This document shows, in pieces, positions 1 through 9,277 of a stretch of DNA of 64,000 nt. The notes under the pieces are model-generated. The model saw only the letters and a program-made list of their open reading frames with translations. It was not told where the DNA came from and did not search any database. Position 1 is the first letter of the stretch; the number at the start of each line of letters is the position of its first letter. The position numbers and the translations under genes are program-made. The DNA is from Defluviimonas sp. SAOS-178_SWC. GTDB lineage: Bacteria > Pseudomonadota > Alphaproteobacteria > Rhodobacterales > Rhodobacteraceae. The stretch lies in the NCBI RefSeq assembly GCF_039830135.1, contig NZ_CP156081.1, positions 2,218,001-2,282,000 on the forward strand, given 5' to 3'.

Positions 1-596
1 GAGTAATGGGGTCGCGCCTCGACCGTGATCTCCGCCTTGGCATAGATCCCTTCGCGCGCATTCAGGAGGTTGGCGAGCGTCGCTTTGGGATCAGCGGTCC
101 TGAGCAGCGGCCGTGTCGTCTTGTGCCGGACCCGCTGCCACAGAAGGTCGAGGTCCGCCTTCAGCCAGACGGCGACACCCCGGGCCGCGATCTGCGTCCG
201 ATTGCCCTCGGAAAGGAACGCGCCGCCGCCGGTCGAGAGGATGCAGGGACGCCCCCCCAGCAGACGCGCCAGCACCTCGGCCTCCCGCGCGCGAAAGAAC
301 GCCTCTCCGTCGCGCTGGAAGATGTCCGCGACGGTCATGTTGGCGGCGCGCTCGATCTCATCGTCGGAATCGACGAAATCGACGCCGAGCATCCGGGCGA
401 GCGCGTTGCCGACCGCCGTCTTGCCGGCGCCCATCATGCCGATCAGAACAACCGTCTTTTTCAACCTGCGCCCCAAACGCTTCTTTCCTGCTTCATCTTC
501 ATGCGGCCTCCGCGCGCTTCCGGTGTCGGCACGGCGGCCTCCTGCCCATGCTTCAACTTTCTGCCCTGAATGGCGTGAACTCGCGATAAATGCCAT
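1..596 (-). CDS. aroK: Shikimate kinase AroK (3' end beyond the window)
   Basis: AroK phosphorylates shikimate to shikimate-3-phosphate in the chorismate pathway, in the cytoplasm. Reading the minus strand from about 462 downwards gives LKKTVVLIGMMGAGKTAVGN, a P-loop (GMMGAGKT), followed by the DSDDEIE substrate and Mg segment, FFRAREAEV, LSTGGGAFL and RPLLRTADP, all standard AroK motifs. The frame is still open at position 1, so the C-terminus is missing. The first in-frame ATG is at 596 and would add about 44 poorly conserved residues before LKKTVV; a TTG at about 464 is the other candidate start. The family identity is clear; the start is not. Confidence 0.9.
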   Translation of the reverse strand, partial: MAFIASSRHSGQKVEAWAGGRRADTGSARRPHEDEAGKKRLGRRLKKTVVLIGMMGAGKTAVGNALARMLGVDFVDSDDEIERAANMTVADIFQRDGEAFFRAREAEVLARLLGGRPCILSTGGGAFLSEGNRTQIAARGVAVWLKADLDLLWQRVRHKTTRPLLRTADPKATLANLLNAREGIYAKAEITVEARPHY

Positions 597-700
597 ATAT
601 AATCTGGGCGTTCGCGCCGCGTTGCACGAACGAAGGCGAACCTGACCCGTCCGAGGCAGGGGCAGGACGACAAGAACGAACAAGAATACGGCAGGACCAT

Positions 701-838
701 ATGTTGCGCATTCTCAAGATCCTTTTCATTCTCGCGCTGCTCGGCTTTGCCGGATTGGCGGGATATGCTTATCTTGGCGACATGAACCCCGATAGGGTCG
801 AGATGTCGGAACCGGTTGAACTGAATGTCGACAGGTAG
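701..838 (+). CDS. Small single-pass membrane protein, 45 aa
   Basis: The protein is MLRILKILFILALLGFAGLA followed by GYAYLGDMNPDR and an acidic tail. It has one hydrophobic helix (about residues 4-24) and a short polar C-terminus, so it is probably an inner-membrane peptide with the tail outside. An ATG 111 bases upstream in the same frame exists, but the extension looks non-coding, so I chose the ATG at 701. Its last 14 bases overlap the start of the next gene, which suggests translational coupling. I do not know its function. A small ORF between aroK and a large exported protein fits family synteny as I recall it. Confidence 0.6.
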   Translation: MLRILKILFILALLGFAGLAGYAYLGDMNPDRVEMSEPVELNVDR

Positions 839-2384
839 GACGGGCGCCCTTCTGCCCGCACTTCTTTTCGCCGCCACGGGGCTTCATGCCGAATCCCACG
901 GTAAGGAGCCGCTTTCGGCGATAGACTGGCTTTCCAGATCCGTCGCAACGCCGACCGCGATGCCGTTGCCGCCCTCGGTGACGATGGAGCCGCCGGTGGC
1001 TTCGGGCATCACCCGCGATCCGATCACGGTCATGCCGCTCGACGCCCCGTCGCTCGACGCGATCGGGCTTCTGCCGGTGTCCACGACCGGATTGCCGCGC
1101 GATCTCTGGGGCACCACCGCCTCGTCCGAGCTGGCGCGGCTGATCCGGGCCGAGCGGATCGACGCGCTGCCGGCGATCCAGAGGCTTCTCTACACGCTCC
1201 TGCTGGCCGAGCTTGCCCCGCCGGTCGATTCTGACATGCGCGGAGAGCTGTTCCTCGCGCGGATCGACAAGCTCCTCGATCTCGGCGCGCTGGACCCCGC
1301 ACTCGCCCTTTTGGAGCAGGTGGAGACGCCGCAGGCCGAACCGTTCCGTCGCTGGTTCGACATCGCCCTTCTGACCGGGCAGGAGGATCGCGCCTGCGAG
1401 GTGATGAGGCAAACCCCCGATATCGCGCCGACCTTTCCGGCCCGTGTCTTCTGCCTCGCGCGCGGCGGCGACTGGAACGCCGCCGCCCTGTCGCTTAGGA
1501 CCGGCGAGACGCTGGGCTATATCGACGCCGACATGTCGGCGCTTCTCGAACGCTTCCTCGACCCCGAACTGTTCGAGGGCGAGGACGACCTGCCGATGCC
1601 GGCCCGCCCCTCGCCCCTCGTCCTGAGGCTGATGGAAGCGATCGGCCAGCCGTTGCCGACAACGACGCTGCCGGTGGCTTTCGCGCAGGCCGACCTGCGC
1701 TCCAATGCCGGCTGGAAGTCGCGGCTCGAGGCCGGCGAGCGCCTGGCGCGCAGCGGCGCGATCGAACCGAACCGGCTCCTCGGTCTTTACACCGAGCGAA
1801 AGGCGGCGGCCTCCGGCGGGGTGTGGGAACGGGTTTCGGCCATCCAGGCGCTCGACAAGGCCCTTGCCGGCGGCGGCCCCGATGCCATCGCCCGCGCCTT
1901 GCCGGCCGCCTGGCAGAGGATGACGGAGGTGGAGCTGGAAGTGCCGTTCGCCGCACTCTACGGGCGTCGGGTGTCGGCGCTAGACCTGCCCGGCGCGACC
2001 GGCGCGCTCGCCTTCCGCATCGGTCTTCTCTCCGACGACTACGAGGCGGTCGCGCGCGGCAGAACGCCGGTCGATCCCGAGGAACGGTTCCTGATCGGAC
2101 TGGCCACCGGCCAAAGCGCCGGCACCACCCCGACCGATCAGATGGGCGCCGCGATCCACGCGGCTTTCGCGGGGCCATCCGGGCTCCCGCGCGACCTCGC
2201 CGCCCTCTTCGCGGAGAAGCGCCTCGGCGAAGCCCTGCTTCTGACCATCGACAGGATCACCGAAGGCACGCGCGGCGAACTCAGGAACATCACCGACGGG
2301 CTGCGGCTTCTCCGTCAGGCCGGGGTCGAATCGACGGCGCGGCGGACGGCGCTGGAACTCGTCCTTCTCGAACGGCGAGGCTGA
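825..2384 (+). CDS. Conserved exported protein of unknown function, 519 aa
   Basis: The N-terminus (TGRTGALLPALLFAATGLHA, cut before ES) looks like a Sec signal peptide, so the product is likely periplasmic or surface-bound. The rest is rich in Ala, Leu and Arg and reads as amphipathic helices, with many short helix pairs resembling TPR or solenoid folds, but no repeat motif is clear. There are no catalytic motifs I recognise. It starts inside the preceding small gene (14-base overlap) and ends 4 bases before xerD, so the three genes are probably one transcript. Its place beside aroK and xerD suggests a conserved housekeeping or envelope role, which is inference only. Confidence 0.7.
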   Translation: MSTGRTGALLPALLFAATGLHAESHGKEPLSAIDWLSRSVATPTAMPLPPSVTMEPPVASGITRDPITVMPLDAPSLDAIGLLPVSTTGLPRDLWGTTASSELARLIRAERIDALPAIQRLLYTLLLAELAPPVDSDMRGELFLARIDKLLDLGALDPALALLEQVETPQAEPFRRWFDIALLTGQEDRACEVMRQTPDIAPTFPARVFCLARGGDWNAAALSLRTGETLGYIDADMSALLERFLDPELFEGEDDLPMPARPSPLVLRLMEAIGQPLPTTTLPVAFAQADLRSNAGWKSRLEAGERLARSGAIEPNRLLGLYTERKAAASGGVWERVSAIQALDKALAGGGPDAIARALPAAWQRMTEVELEVPFAALYGRRVSALDLPGATGALAFRIGLLSDDYEAVARGRTPVDPEERFLIGLATGQSAGTTPTDQMGAAIHAAFAGPSGLPRDLAALFAEKRLGEALLLTIDRITEGTRGELRNITDGLRLLRQAGVESTARRTALELVLLERRG

Positions 2385-2388
2385 GGCG

Positions 2389-3324
2389 ATGGCGGCGGCG
2401 CGGTGGATCTCGGCCTTCCTTGAAGCGCAGGCGGCAGAGCTTGATGCGGCCCGCAACACGCTACTCGCCTATGGCCGCGACCTGAAGGATTTCGCCGGCT
2501 GGCTGGAGCGGAGGTCGAAGGATTTTGCCGGCGTGGCGCGGGCCGATGTCGAGACCTACCTCGTCGCCTGCGAGGCCGAGGGCCTGTCGCGCGCCACCCG
2601 CGCGCGCAGGCTGTCCGCGATCCGGCAGCTTTACCGGTTCGCCTACGAGGAAGGCTGGCGCGGCGACAATCCCGCGATCCAGATTGCCGGACCCGGCCGC
2701 GCGAAGCGTCTGCCGAAGGTCCTGAGCGTCGAGGAGGTCGACCGGTTACTGGCGGCAAGCCGGGAAAGCGGTCGCGGCACCTTCGACCGGCTGCGCAATA
2801 TCTGCCTGATGGAACTCCTTTACGCGACCGGCATGCGGGTCAGCGAGCTTGTCAGCCTTCCAGTCGCTGCCGCTCGCGGCGATCCGAGGATGCTGATGGT
2901 GAAGGGCAAGGGCGGAAAGGAACGGATGGTGCCGCTGTCCTCCCCTGCCCGCGCGGCGCTGGCCGAGTGGCTCGCCGCCCGCGATGCCGCCGAGGACGCG
3001 GCGCGGGCGAAGGCGCAGATTCCGCCGGGCCGCCACCTCTTCCCCGCGCGCGGACGCGACGGGCACATGACCCGGCAGGCATTTCACGGCCTCCTGAAGG
3101 AACTCGCCATATCCGCCGGAATCGCGCCCGACCGGGTCACGCCGCATGTCCTCCGCCACGCCTTCGCGACCCATCTTCTGGCCGGCGGCGCCGATCTGAG
3201 GGTCATCCAGACGCTCCTCGGCCACGCCGATGTCTCGACGACCGAGATCTATACCCATGTCCTCGACGAACGGTTGCGCGCGCTCGTCCTCGACCATCAT
3301 CCGCTGGCGCGTACCGACCGCTGA
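2389..3324 (+). CDS. xerD: Site-specific tyrosine recombinase XerD
   Basis: XerD acts with XerC at the dif site to resolve chromosome dimers at division. At 311 aa it has the family's usual length. An N-terminal SAM-like core-binding domain (about residues 1-95, with the ARRLSAIRQLYRFAYEEG helix) is followed by the catalytic domain. The catalytic set is complete: R150 (ATGMRVSEL), Lys in KGKGGKER (172-177), H253 and R256 (HVLRH), H279 (LLGHA) and Tyr288 (IYTH). It lies 4 bases after the exported protein gene. Nothing suggests an integrase of a mobile element: no att-like repeats or tRNA are nearby, and the neighbours are core genes. XerC is the main alternative. Confidence 0.9.
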   Translation: MAAARWISAFLEAQAAELDAARNTLLAYGRDLKDFAGWLERRSKDFAGVARADVETYLVACEAEGLSRATRARRLSAIRQLYRFAYEEGWRGDNPAIQIAGPGRAKRLPKVLSVEEVDRLLAASRESGRGTFDRLRNICLMELLYATGMRVSELVSLPVAAARGDPRMLMVKGKGGKERMVPLSSPARAALAEWLAARDAAEDAARAKAQIPPGRHLFPARGRDGHMTRQAFHGLLKELAISAGIAPDRVTPHVLRHAFATHLLAGGADLRVIQTLLGHADVSTTEIYTHVLDERLRALVLDHHPLARTDR

Positions 3325-3399
3325 CGCGAGGCCCCCACGGTCTCTTGAAGGCGGAACGCGGCTCGCCCATAAACGGCTGAGATCGAAAGGACGGACCCG

Positions 3400-4704
3400 A
3401 TGACCAGTACCGGCATTCTAGACAGCGCATTCTGGCTGACGGCGGGCGCGATCCTTGCGCTCCTCCTGCTGTCGGCCTTCTTCTCGGGCTCCGAAACCGC
3501 CTTGACGGCAGCATCGCGCGGCAAGCTCAGGGCGCAGGCCGACAAGGGCAATCGCGGGGCCGAAACGGCGCTCAAGGTGACCGAAGACGGCGAAAAGTTG
3601 ATCGGCGCGATCCTTCTGGGCAACAACGTCGCCAACATCCTTTCGGCGGCGCTCGCGACCGCGCTCTTCTCGCGTCTCTTCGGTGCCAACGGGGTGGCGG
3701 TGGCGACGCTGGTGATGACCGCGCTCGTCCTCGTCTTCGCCGAGGTGCTGCCGAAGACCTATGCGATCACCGCGCCCGAAACCGCGGCGGCCCGGGTGGC
3801 GCGGCCGATCCGCCTCCTGATCCTCGTCCTTACGCCGATCGTCACGCTGGTGCGGATGATCGTGCGCCTGCTCCTGATGGTCTTCGGCGTCCGGACCGAT
3901 CCCGACAGCCACATCCTCAGCTTCCGCGAGGAGATCGTGGGCGCGCTGGCGCTCGGCCATTCCGAGGGCGCGGTGATGAAGGAGGACCGCGACCGCCTTC
4001 TCGGCGCCCTCGACCTCTCGGACCGCACGGTCGAGGAGGTCATGCGGCACCGGAGCCAGATCGAGATGCTCGACGTCGCCGCGCGCCCCGACGAACTGAT
4101 CTCTCGCGTGCTCGCCTCGCCGCATTCGCGCTTGCCGCTCTATAGGGGCGAGCGGGAGAACATCGTCGGCGTGATCCATGCCAAGGATCTTCTGCGCGCC
4201 GTGGAACGCTTTCTGCGCACCGGCGACGGCCAACTCGACTCCGTCAGCGACCTCGACATCCTGAGCGTCGCCAAACCGCCCTACTTCGTACCCGAGACGA
4301 CGCCCCTCGACGAGCAGATGCGCGAATTCCTCAGGCGGCGCACCCATTTCGCGCTGGTCGTCGACGAATACGGCGATCTTCGCGGATTGATCACGCTCGA
4401 GGACATCATCGAAGAGATCGTGGGCGAGATCACCGACGAATTCGACATCGACGCCGAGCATCCGCTGAAGCGGACCGAGGCGGGCGATTGCATCGTCGAC
4501 GGCGCGATGACGATCCGCGACCTCAACCGCGCGACCGACTGGGCGCTGCCGGATGACGAGGCCAACACGATCGCCGGCCTTGTCATCCACGAAGCGCAGA
4601 TGATCCCCGCCGAAGGCCAGGTCTTCTCGTTCCACGGCTTCCGGTTCGAGGTCCTCAGCCGCAAGGAAAACCGCATCACGCGGATGAAGATCCGCCCGCT
4701 CTGA
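3400..4704 (+). CDS. CNNM/CorC-family membrane protein with DUF21, CBS pair and CorC_HlyC domains
   Basis: This 434 aa protein has the standard order: a DUF21/CNNM transmembrane domain (about residues 10-190, starting with the LLLSAFFSGSETALTA motif), a CBS pair (about 205-335, with LPLYRG, GVIHAKDLL and FALVVDEYGDLRGLITLEDI) and a C-terminal CorC_HlyC domain (about 350-434). Members are linked to Mg2+ or Co2+ export and sensing; substrate and direction cannot be read here. The start at 3400 has a good AAGGA site. It ends only 6 bases from the convergent RTX gene. Confidence 0.88.
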   Translation: MTSTGILDSAFWLTAGAILALLLLSAFFSGSETALTAASRGKLRAQADKGNRGAETALKVTEDGEKLIGAILLGNNVANILSAALATALFSRLFGANGVAVATLVMTALVLVFAEVLPKTYAITAPETAAARVARPIRLLILVLTPIVTLVRMIVRLLLMVFGVRTDPDSHILSFREEIVGALALGHSEGAVMKEDRDRLLGALDLSDRTVEEVMRHRSQIEMLDVAARPDELISRVLASPHSRLPLYRGERENIVGVIHAKDLLRAVERFLRTGDGQLDSVSDLDILSVAKPPYFVPETTPLDEQMREFLRRRTHFALVVDEYGDLRGLITLEDIIEEIVGEITDEFDIDAEHPLKRTEAGDCIVDGAMTIRDLNRATDWALPDDEANTIAGLVIHEAQMIPAEGQVFSFHGFRFEVLSRKENRITRMKIRPL

Positions 4705-4710
4705 CCCGGT

Positions 4711-6450
4711 TTAGACGATATTGATATCGTCGTTGAAGAGGTTGAGCGATCCAATGCCGGCGAGCGTGACGACATCGCCGCCGCCGAAGTCGAAGACCGC
4801 ATTGCCACCGAGGATCGACCCGTAGGTCGAGATCACCTGCGCCACGCTCAGCCCGCCGCCCCAGAGCGCGTCGTCGAGAACCAGCGTGTCGACATTGTCG
4901 GCGAAGTCGGTCACGCGGTCTTGGCCATAACCCGCGCGAAAAACGAAGCGATCCGCGCCGATGCCACCCCTCAGGACATCGTTGCCCGCTCCGCCATCAA
5001 ACAGATCGTTGCCGCCGCCGCCATTGATCGTGTCGTTGCCGGCGCCGCCATAGACCGTGTCCCGGCCGTGGATGTCGTTCTGGGCGTTGTCGTTGAAGAC
5101 ATCGTTGCCGTCTCCGAGCCAGGCCTTGTCGCGGCCATTGCCGCCGGCCACCACGTCGTTGCCGGCCCCGGCATAGATCGTATCGTACTGGTTGCCGCCG
5201 TTGATCGTGTCGTTGCCGAAGCCGCCGGCGATCCAGTCCTCGCCGTCCTCGCCGTTGAAGACATCGTTGCCGCCGCCGCCATTGATCGTATCACGGCCCG
5301 CCCCGGCATTCACCGTGTCCCAGCCGTGGATGTCGTTCTGCGCATTGTCGTTGAAGATGTCGTCGCCGGTGCCGAGCCAGACCTTGTCCCGCCCGTTGCC
5401 GCCGGCCACGACGTCATTGCCATCGCCGCCATAGATCGTGTCGTACTGATCCCCGCCGAAGATCGTGTCGTTGCCGGAATGGCCCGCAATCCAGTCCGCC
5501 CCCGCAGCGCCGTCGATCCGGTCCGCGCCGGCATTGCCGCCCAGCACGTTGTCCCCGCGGTTGCCGGTCAGCCGGTTGTCCGCGCCGTTTCCCGTCAGCG
5601 ACAGGTTGGCGACCCCCAGAAGCTCCGCATCCGCGACGCCCGAGACCAGCGTCAGATCGCCCGAGGTCCGGAACAGCGTGCCGTCGACGAGGTCGAGCTT
5701 CACGTTGCCGGCCGAAAGGTCCACCGTCACCACCGAGGCCGGGCCGACCTGCGGCGTCACCGTGACGCTGACCCCCGCGGCCGGCGCCAGCTTCAGCGCG
5801 TAGCCCCCCGCCGCCGCCGTCGAGGTCGCAGTCGCCCCGATCGCGAACCCGACCCCCGAAACCCCCTCGCCGATCGAGTAGAAATCATCCCGGTCCGTGT
5901 CGTTGTAGGAAACGCCCGTCAGGAAAACGTCAGAGCCGGATTTCGCAAAATTCTGCGTTACCATCGAGGCGTTGTAAGATGTCCCCCCGCTGGTGAAGAT
6001 TCCCGTTTCCTGTGCGATGCCGATTTCCCGGAACGTGCCGCCGAGAATATTGATCCGATGTCCCGGGCTGAGAAAGAGGGACTTGTGCTGCGACGCGATT
6101 GCGCTTGCGGGGTCGAGCGTGCCGGTGGTCCCCAGCCAGGAAATGTTCTCGCCCCAGGTCCAACTTCCGCTGAAGACATAGCCCGCAGCCGCCATCCGGT
6201 CGCCGGGTGTACTGTTGCCGGTGCCGGTATGGCTGAATGCATCCGCCGCAAGCATCCACAGCGAATGGCCCGAGGCCGCATCCTCCAGCAGGTCGTTTGG
6301 CGCGAGAACCTGCTTGGCGCTCGGATCGATCGTCCCTGCCGCCAATCCGGCATTGAGACCAATGCCGTAACGCGCCGCTTCCCCGGCCGGATCGAGCCTT
6401 GCCCGATTGACGAGTTCAAGCATGTACTGCTCGGCGGCGCTCCGCGTCAT
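4711..6450 (-). CDS. Secreted CAP-domain protein with RTX calcium-binding repeats
   Basis: The N-terminal half (about residues 5-170) is a CAP/SCP domain: LVNRARLDPAGEAARYG, FSHTG, TWGENI and SPGHRINILGG are family motifs, including the conserved His and Glu positions. A linker with a surface-domain look (SYNDTDRDDFYSIGEGVSGV) follows. Then come RTX nonapeptides of the GGxGxDxux type (about 290-510). The C-terminus (DRFVFRAGYGQDRVTDF...) is the usual end of type I secreted proteins. There is no N-terminal signal peptide, as expected for type I secretion; no ABC/MFP secretion genes are in the window. It probably folds outside the cell on Ca2+ binding. The enzyme activity of CAP domains is unsettled. 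Confidence 0.88.
   Translation of the reverse strand: MTRSAAEQYMLELVNRARLDPAGEAARYGIGLNAGLAAGTIDPSAKQVLAPNDLLEDAASGHSLWMLAADAFSHTGTGNSTPGDRMAAAGYVFSGSWTWGENISWLGTTGTLDPASAIASQHKSLFLSPGHRINILGGTFREIGIAQETGIFTSGGTSYNASMVTQNFAKSGSDVFLTGVSYNDTDRDDFYSIGEGVSGVGFAIGATATSTAAAGGYALKLAPAAGVSVTVTPQVGPASVVTVDLSAGNVKLDLVDGTLFRTSGDLTLVSGVADAELLGVANLSLTGNGADNRLTGNRGDNVLGGNAGADRIDGAAGADWIAGHSGNDTIFGGDQYDTIYGGDGNDVVAGGNGRDKVWLGTGDDIFNDNAQNDIHGWDTVNAGAGRDTINGGGGNDVFNGEDGEDWIAGGFGNDTINGGNQYDTIYAGAGNDVVAGGNGRDKAWLGDGNDVFNDNAQNDIHGRDTVYGGAGNDTINGGGGNDLFDGGAGNDVLRGGIGADRFVFRAGYGQDRVTDFADNVDTLVLDDALWGGGLSVAQVISTYGSILGGNAVFDFGGGDVVTLAGIGSLNLFNDDINIV
4981..5496 (-). repeat. 258-bp tandem duplication inside the RTX gene (two 86-aa units)
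   Basis: Two neighbouring units, 5239-5496 and 4981-5238, each encode 86 residues starting DWIAG and containing QYDTIY, NDVVAGGNGRDK, WLG, NDNAQNDIHG and RDTINGGGGND or NDTINGGGGND. The register is exact: the first codon of each unit is 258 bases apart. Differences are scattered substitutions with no indel. Each unit contains about nine RTX turns, so the array grew by duplicating a multi-repeat block rather than a single nonapeptide. Confidence 0.85.
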
Positions 6451-6629
6451 CGTGATGGCTCCTCAAATCCGGGCTATGCGCCGGCGAGAGTTAAGCGCCG
6501 CCGGGCAGGTGTCTTGCCTGGCACCCTATTCAAGCAGGAAAATGGCTATTCAGAGGCAGCCCGAGCGCCCCGTTGCACTCCGCCGGTCTGCGGCCGTCAC
6601 GGCGGCGGAAACGCGCCGAAAACGAGCAG

Positions 6630-8216
6630 TTACCGAGACTTGAAAAGCGAGCCAAGAATCCCCCGGACGATCGCCTGGCCGGTCTTGGTGCCAAGCTGAC
6701 GCGCAAGGCTCTTGCCGAAGGACGTGGCGATGCTGTCGGAACGCGACGAACGCCGCGACGAGGAGCGTTTGGCCTCGCGCCCGTCATAGCGGCGCGCCGC
6801 CTTCAGTTCCCGTTCCTCTTCCTTCAACCGCTCTTCTTCGGCTTCGGCCTTCGCGGCGGCCGCGGCGGCCTCCTCCGCACGGGCCTGAAGACGTTCGAAG
6901 GCGGACTCGCGGTCGACGACGGTATCGTATTTGTACCCCAGCCCGGTCGCCGCGATGGCGGCGCGGCGTTCATCAGGCGTGATCGGGCCAAGTTGGCTCG
7001 CCGGGGGCCGCACCAGCGTCCGCTCGACCATGCCGGGCACACCCTTGGCTTCGAGGAAGGAGGTGACCGCCTCGCCGGTTCCGACCTCCTTGATCGCCGT
7101 CTCGGTGTCGAAGGCCGGGTTCGCGCGGTAGTTCTCGGCGGCGCGGGAAAGGTCTTTCTGGTCCTTCGCGGTGAAGGCGCGGAGCGCGTGCTGCACCCGG
7201 TTGCCGAGTTGGCCGAGGATGTCGTCGGGCACATCGGCGGGGTTCTGGGTAATGAAATAGACGCCCACGCCCTTCGACCGGATCAACCGCGCCACCTGCT
7301 CGACCTTGTCGACCAACGCTTTCGGCGCATCGTCGAAAAGCAGATGCGCCTCGTCGAAGAAGAAGACGAACTTGGGCTTGTCGGGGTCGCCGACCTCCGG
7401 CAGTTCCTCGAAAAGCTCCGAGAGGAGCCAGAGAAGGAAGGTCGCGTAGAGCCGGGGCGAGGACATCAACTTGTCGGCGGCGAGGATGTTCACCTGGCCC
7501 CGCCCGTCCGGCGCGAGCCGCATCAGGTCGGCAAGCTCCAGCGCCGGCTCGCCGAAAAGCCGGGTGCCGCCCTGGTTTTCAAGGACGAGAAGCTGGCGCT
7601 GGATCGCGCCCACGGTCGCGGGCGCCACGTTGCCGTAGCGCAAACCGATCTCCGCCGCGTTCTGGCCGATCCACACCAGCATCGCCTGCAGGTCCTTCAG
7701 GTCGAGAAGCGGCAGCCCTTCCTCGTCCGCAAGCCGGAAGGCGATGTTGAGGACCCCCTCCTGCGGTTCGCTGAGGTTCATCAGCCGTGACAGCAGCAGC
7801 GGCCCCATCTCGGTCACGGTTGTCCGGATCGGATGGCCCTGTTCGCCGAAGAGGTCCCAGAACGCGACCGGAAACGCCTGATAGGCCAGATCGTAGCCGA
7901 TCGTCGCACAGCGCTTCATGAACGCCTCGTGAAGCTTCGCTCCGGTCGATCCGGCGACGGCCAGGCCGGCCAGATCGCCCTTCACGTCCGAAAGGAAGAC
8001 CGGCACGCCGGCGGCGGAGAACCCCTCGGCCAGGATCTGGAGCGTCACGGTCTTGCCCGTCCCCGTCGCCCCGGCGATCAGCCCGTGCCGGTTGCCGTAT
8101 TTCAGCAATAGCTCCTGCGGCAGCGCGTACCCCTCGCCGCCACCCCCGACAAAAATCCCGCCGTCCGTCAGCACAACAACCCCCGTCACATCACTCGTTG
8201 CGCCGACAGAATACAT
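6630..8216 (-). CDS. HerA-like/DUF853 ATPase (helicase HerA-like C-terminal family)
   Basis: This FtsK/HerA-type P-loop ATPase has Walker A GATGTGKT close to the N-terminus, Walker [10 protein letters not shown] near the middle, and [29 protein letters not shown] with a likely arginine finger. The Ala/Glu/Lys-rich coiled tract ([20 protein letters not shown]) and basic Ser-Arg tail are typical of the DUF853 family. Its cellular role is not well defined. The open frame runs to 8693, but the conserved part begins at GIFVGGGG; candidate starts are ATG 8231, ATG 8216 and GTG 8174. I chose 8216 with low certainty, as no strong ribosome site decides it. Confidence 0.85.
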   Translation of the reverse strand: MYSVGATSDVTGVVVLTDGGIFVGGGGEGYALPQELLLKYGNRHGLIAGATGTGKTVTLQILAEGFSAAGVPVFLSDVKGDLAGLAVAGSTGAKLHEAFMKRCATIGYDLAYQAFPVAFWDLFGEQGHPIRTTVTEMGPLLLSRLMNLSEPQEGVLNIAFRLADEEGLPLLDLKDLQAMLVWIGQNAAEIGLRYGNVAPATVGAIQRQLLVLENQGGTRLFGEPALELADLMRLAPDGRGQVNILAADKLMSSPRLYATFLLWLLSELFEELPEVGDPDKPKFVFFFDEAHLLFDDAPKALVDKVEQVARLIRSKGVGVYFITQNPADVPDDILGQLGNRVQHALRAFTAKDQKDLSRAAENYRANPAFDTETAIKEVGTGEAVTSFLEAKGVPGMVERTLVRPPASQLGPITPDERRAAIAATGLGYKYDTVVDRESAFERLQARAEEAAAAAAKAEAEEERLKEEERELKAARRYDGREAKRSSSRRSSRSDSIATSFGKSLARQLGTKTGQAIVRGILGSLFKSR

Positions 8217-8362
8217 TCTTAACCCCGCCATGCCAGAGTCGAATGCATCCAGCCGCGGGTCCACTTCGGCCGGGTGAGACTTCCTCCCTGTCAGGCCGGC
8301 CGCGCCATCAAGCGCGGTTTTTTTGTGCAAAATCAATTTCGTGGAAGGTGCGATTTTTCCGG

Positions 8363-8391
8363 TTGACGCAATGGGCGGAACTGAATAGCGT
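8363..8391 (+). promoter_or_regulatory. Putative sigma-70 promoter for a small RNA
   Basis: TTGACG (8363-8368), a 17-base spacer and TAGCGT (8386-8391) fit a housekeeping promoter. It lies in the gap between two divergent genes, points rightwards, and is followed 50 bases later by a strong intrinsic terminator. The -10 match is only moderate. Confidence 0.4.
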
Positions 8392-8397
8392 TCGCTG

Positions 8398-8467
8398 CAA
8401 TGACTAAGTCGGCCTGTCCGACAGGGAGCAAGATCAAGGAAAAGGGCCCCGTGCGGGGCCCTTTTTT
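8398..8467 (+). ncRNA. Candidate small RNA of about 70 nt
   Basis: The interval contains no open reading frame of note. It starts about 7 bases after a TTGACG-N17-TAGCGT promoter-like sequence, contains a small hairpin (CCTGT-CCG-ACAGG, about 8423-8435) and ends in a strong intrinsic terminator. The nearest plus-strand gene upstream ends at 4704 and everything between is on the minus strand, so this terminator has no plus-strand gene to serve. That is the main argument for a short transcript. I do not recognise the family. It could instead be a leader of the following IalB-like gene with a terminator acting as an attenuator. Confidence 0.4.
8441..8467 (+). terminator. Strong Rho-independent terminator
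   Basis: AAAGGGCCCC, loop GTGC, then GGGGCCC followed by a run of six T. The long GC stem and T tract make it a confident intrinsic terminator on the plus strand. On the minus strand the trailing T run is weaker. Confidence 0.8.
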
Positions 8468-8595
8468 CTTGTGTGTCCGGAACCCGCTTGGCGGAAAGCC
8501 GCTGCCTGGCGAAATCTCCGCTTTCGTCGCTGACACTCTCCCGGCGGCATGTTAAAGCCATGCCCGAAATCCCCATGGATGAACGGAAAGAACCC

Positions 8596-9201
8596 ATGCC
8601 TGCACCGACCAGATCGCTGATCCTGATCCTGGCCCTCGCCGCGGCCACGCCGGCCCTGGCGCAGGAGACGACAGCACCCGCAGCCCCGGACACCGCGGCG
8701 ACGGCACCGGCCGACGTGACCGCCGCAACGAACGGTGTCGGTGAGCCCTATGTCGCCGAAACCTTCGACGCCTGGCAGCTGCGCTGCGTGCGGACCGAGG
8801 ACGGATCGGACCCCTGCCAGCTCTACCAGCTTCTGAAGGACAAGGAGACCGACAAGCCGATCTCCGAGATCAGCATCGTGGCGCTTCCGGACGGCGGCGA
8901 GGCGGTGGCGGGCGCGACGGTCATCACGCCGCTCGAAACGCTTTTGACCCAGCAGCTCAACATCACGGTCGATGGCGGCGCCACCAAACGCTATCCCTTC
9001 ACCTTCTGCGCCGATGTCGGCTGCGTCGCCCGCGTCGGCTTCACCACGGAGGACATCGACAGCTTCCGCAAGGGCAAGATCGCCAGGATCTCGGTCGTGC
9101 CGGTGGCGGACCCGACGCGGACCGTGGATGTGGACATCTCGCTCAAGGGGTTCACGGCCGGGTTCGAAGCCGTGACCAAGGCCACCGCCCCGAAGCAGTG
9201 A
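8596..9201 (+). CDS. IalB-family exported protein (invasion-associated locus B)
   Basis: The protein (201 aa from this start) has a signal peptide, [20 protein letters not shown], cleaved near ALA-QE. A Pro/Ala-rich linker follows, then the IalB core: [54 protein letters not shown] and IDSFRKGK. Conserved Cys pairs suggest disulfides in the periplasm. Members are periplasmic or outer-membrane proteins of uncertain function, originally tied to erythrocyte invasion in Bartonella but common in free-living alphaproteobacteria. The frame opens at 8473, but the ATG at 8596 has GGAAAG 6 bases upstream and places the signal peptide at the N-terminus. Confidence 0.85.
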   Translation: MPAPTRSLILILALAAATPALAQETTAPAAPDTAATAPADVTAATNGVGEPYVAETFDAWQLRCVRTEDGSDPCQLYQLLKDKETDKPISEISIVALPDGGEAVAGATVITPLETLLTQQLNITVDGGATKRYPFTFCADVGCVARVGFTTEDIDSFRKGKIARISVVPVADPTRTVDVDISLKGFTAGFEAVTKATAPKQ

Positions 9202-9233
9202 GCGCTTAACCTCAGTTGCGTGCAGAGACGTAG

Positions 9234-9257
9234 CGGGCCGCCCTTCGGGGCGGCCCG
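9234..9257. terminator. GC-rich hairpin between convergent genes
   Basis: CGGGCCGCCC-TTCG-GGGCGGCCCG is a perfect stem with a TTCG tetraloop, placed between the convergent ends at 9201 and 9278. There is no good T run on either side, so it may act as a weak or Rho-assisted terminator. Confidence 0.5.
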
Positions 9258-9277
9258 AATTGATTGCGCCGACAGCG

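Noticed and set aside
2389..3324. Tyrosine recombinase as a sign of an integrated element
   Set aside because: It has XerD features, core-gene neighbours and no att repeats or tRNA nearby.
4981..5496. Regular repeats that might suggest a CRISPR-like array
   Set aside because: They are in-frame RTX codons with no spacers of uniform length.
4921..6699. 592-codon plus-strand frame across the RTX gene
   Set aside because: A shadow of the repetitive GC-rich RTX gene; the protein is low complexity (Val, Ala, Arg).
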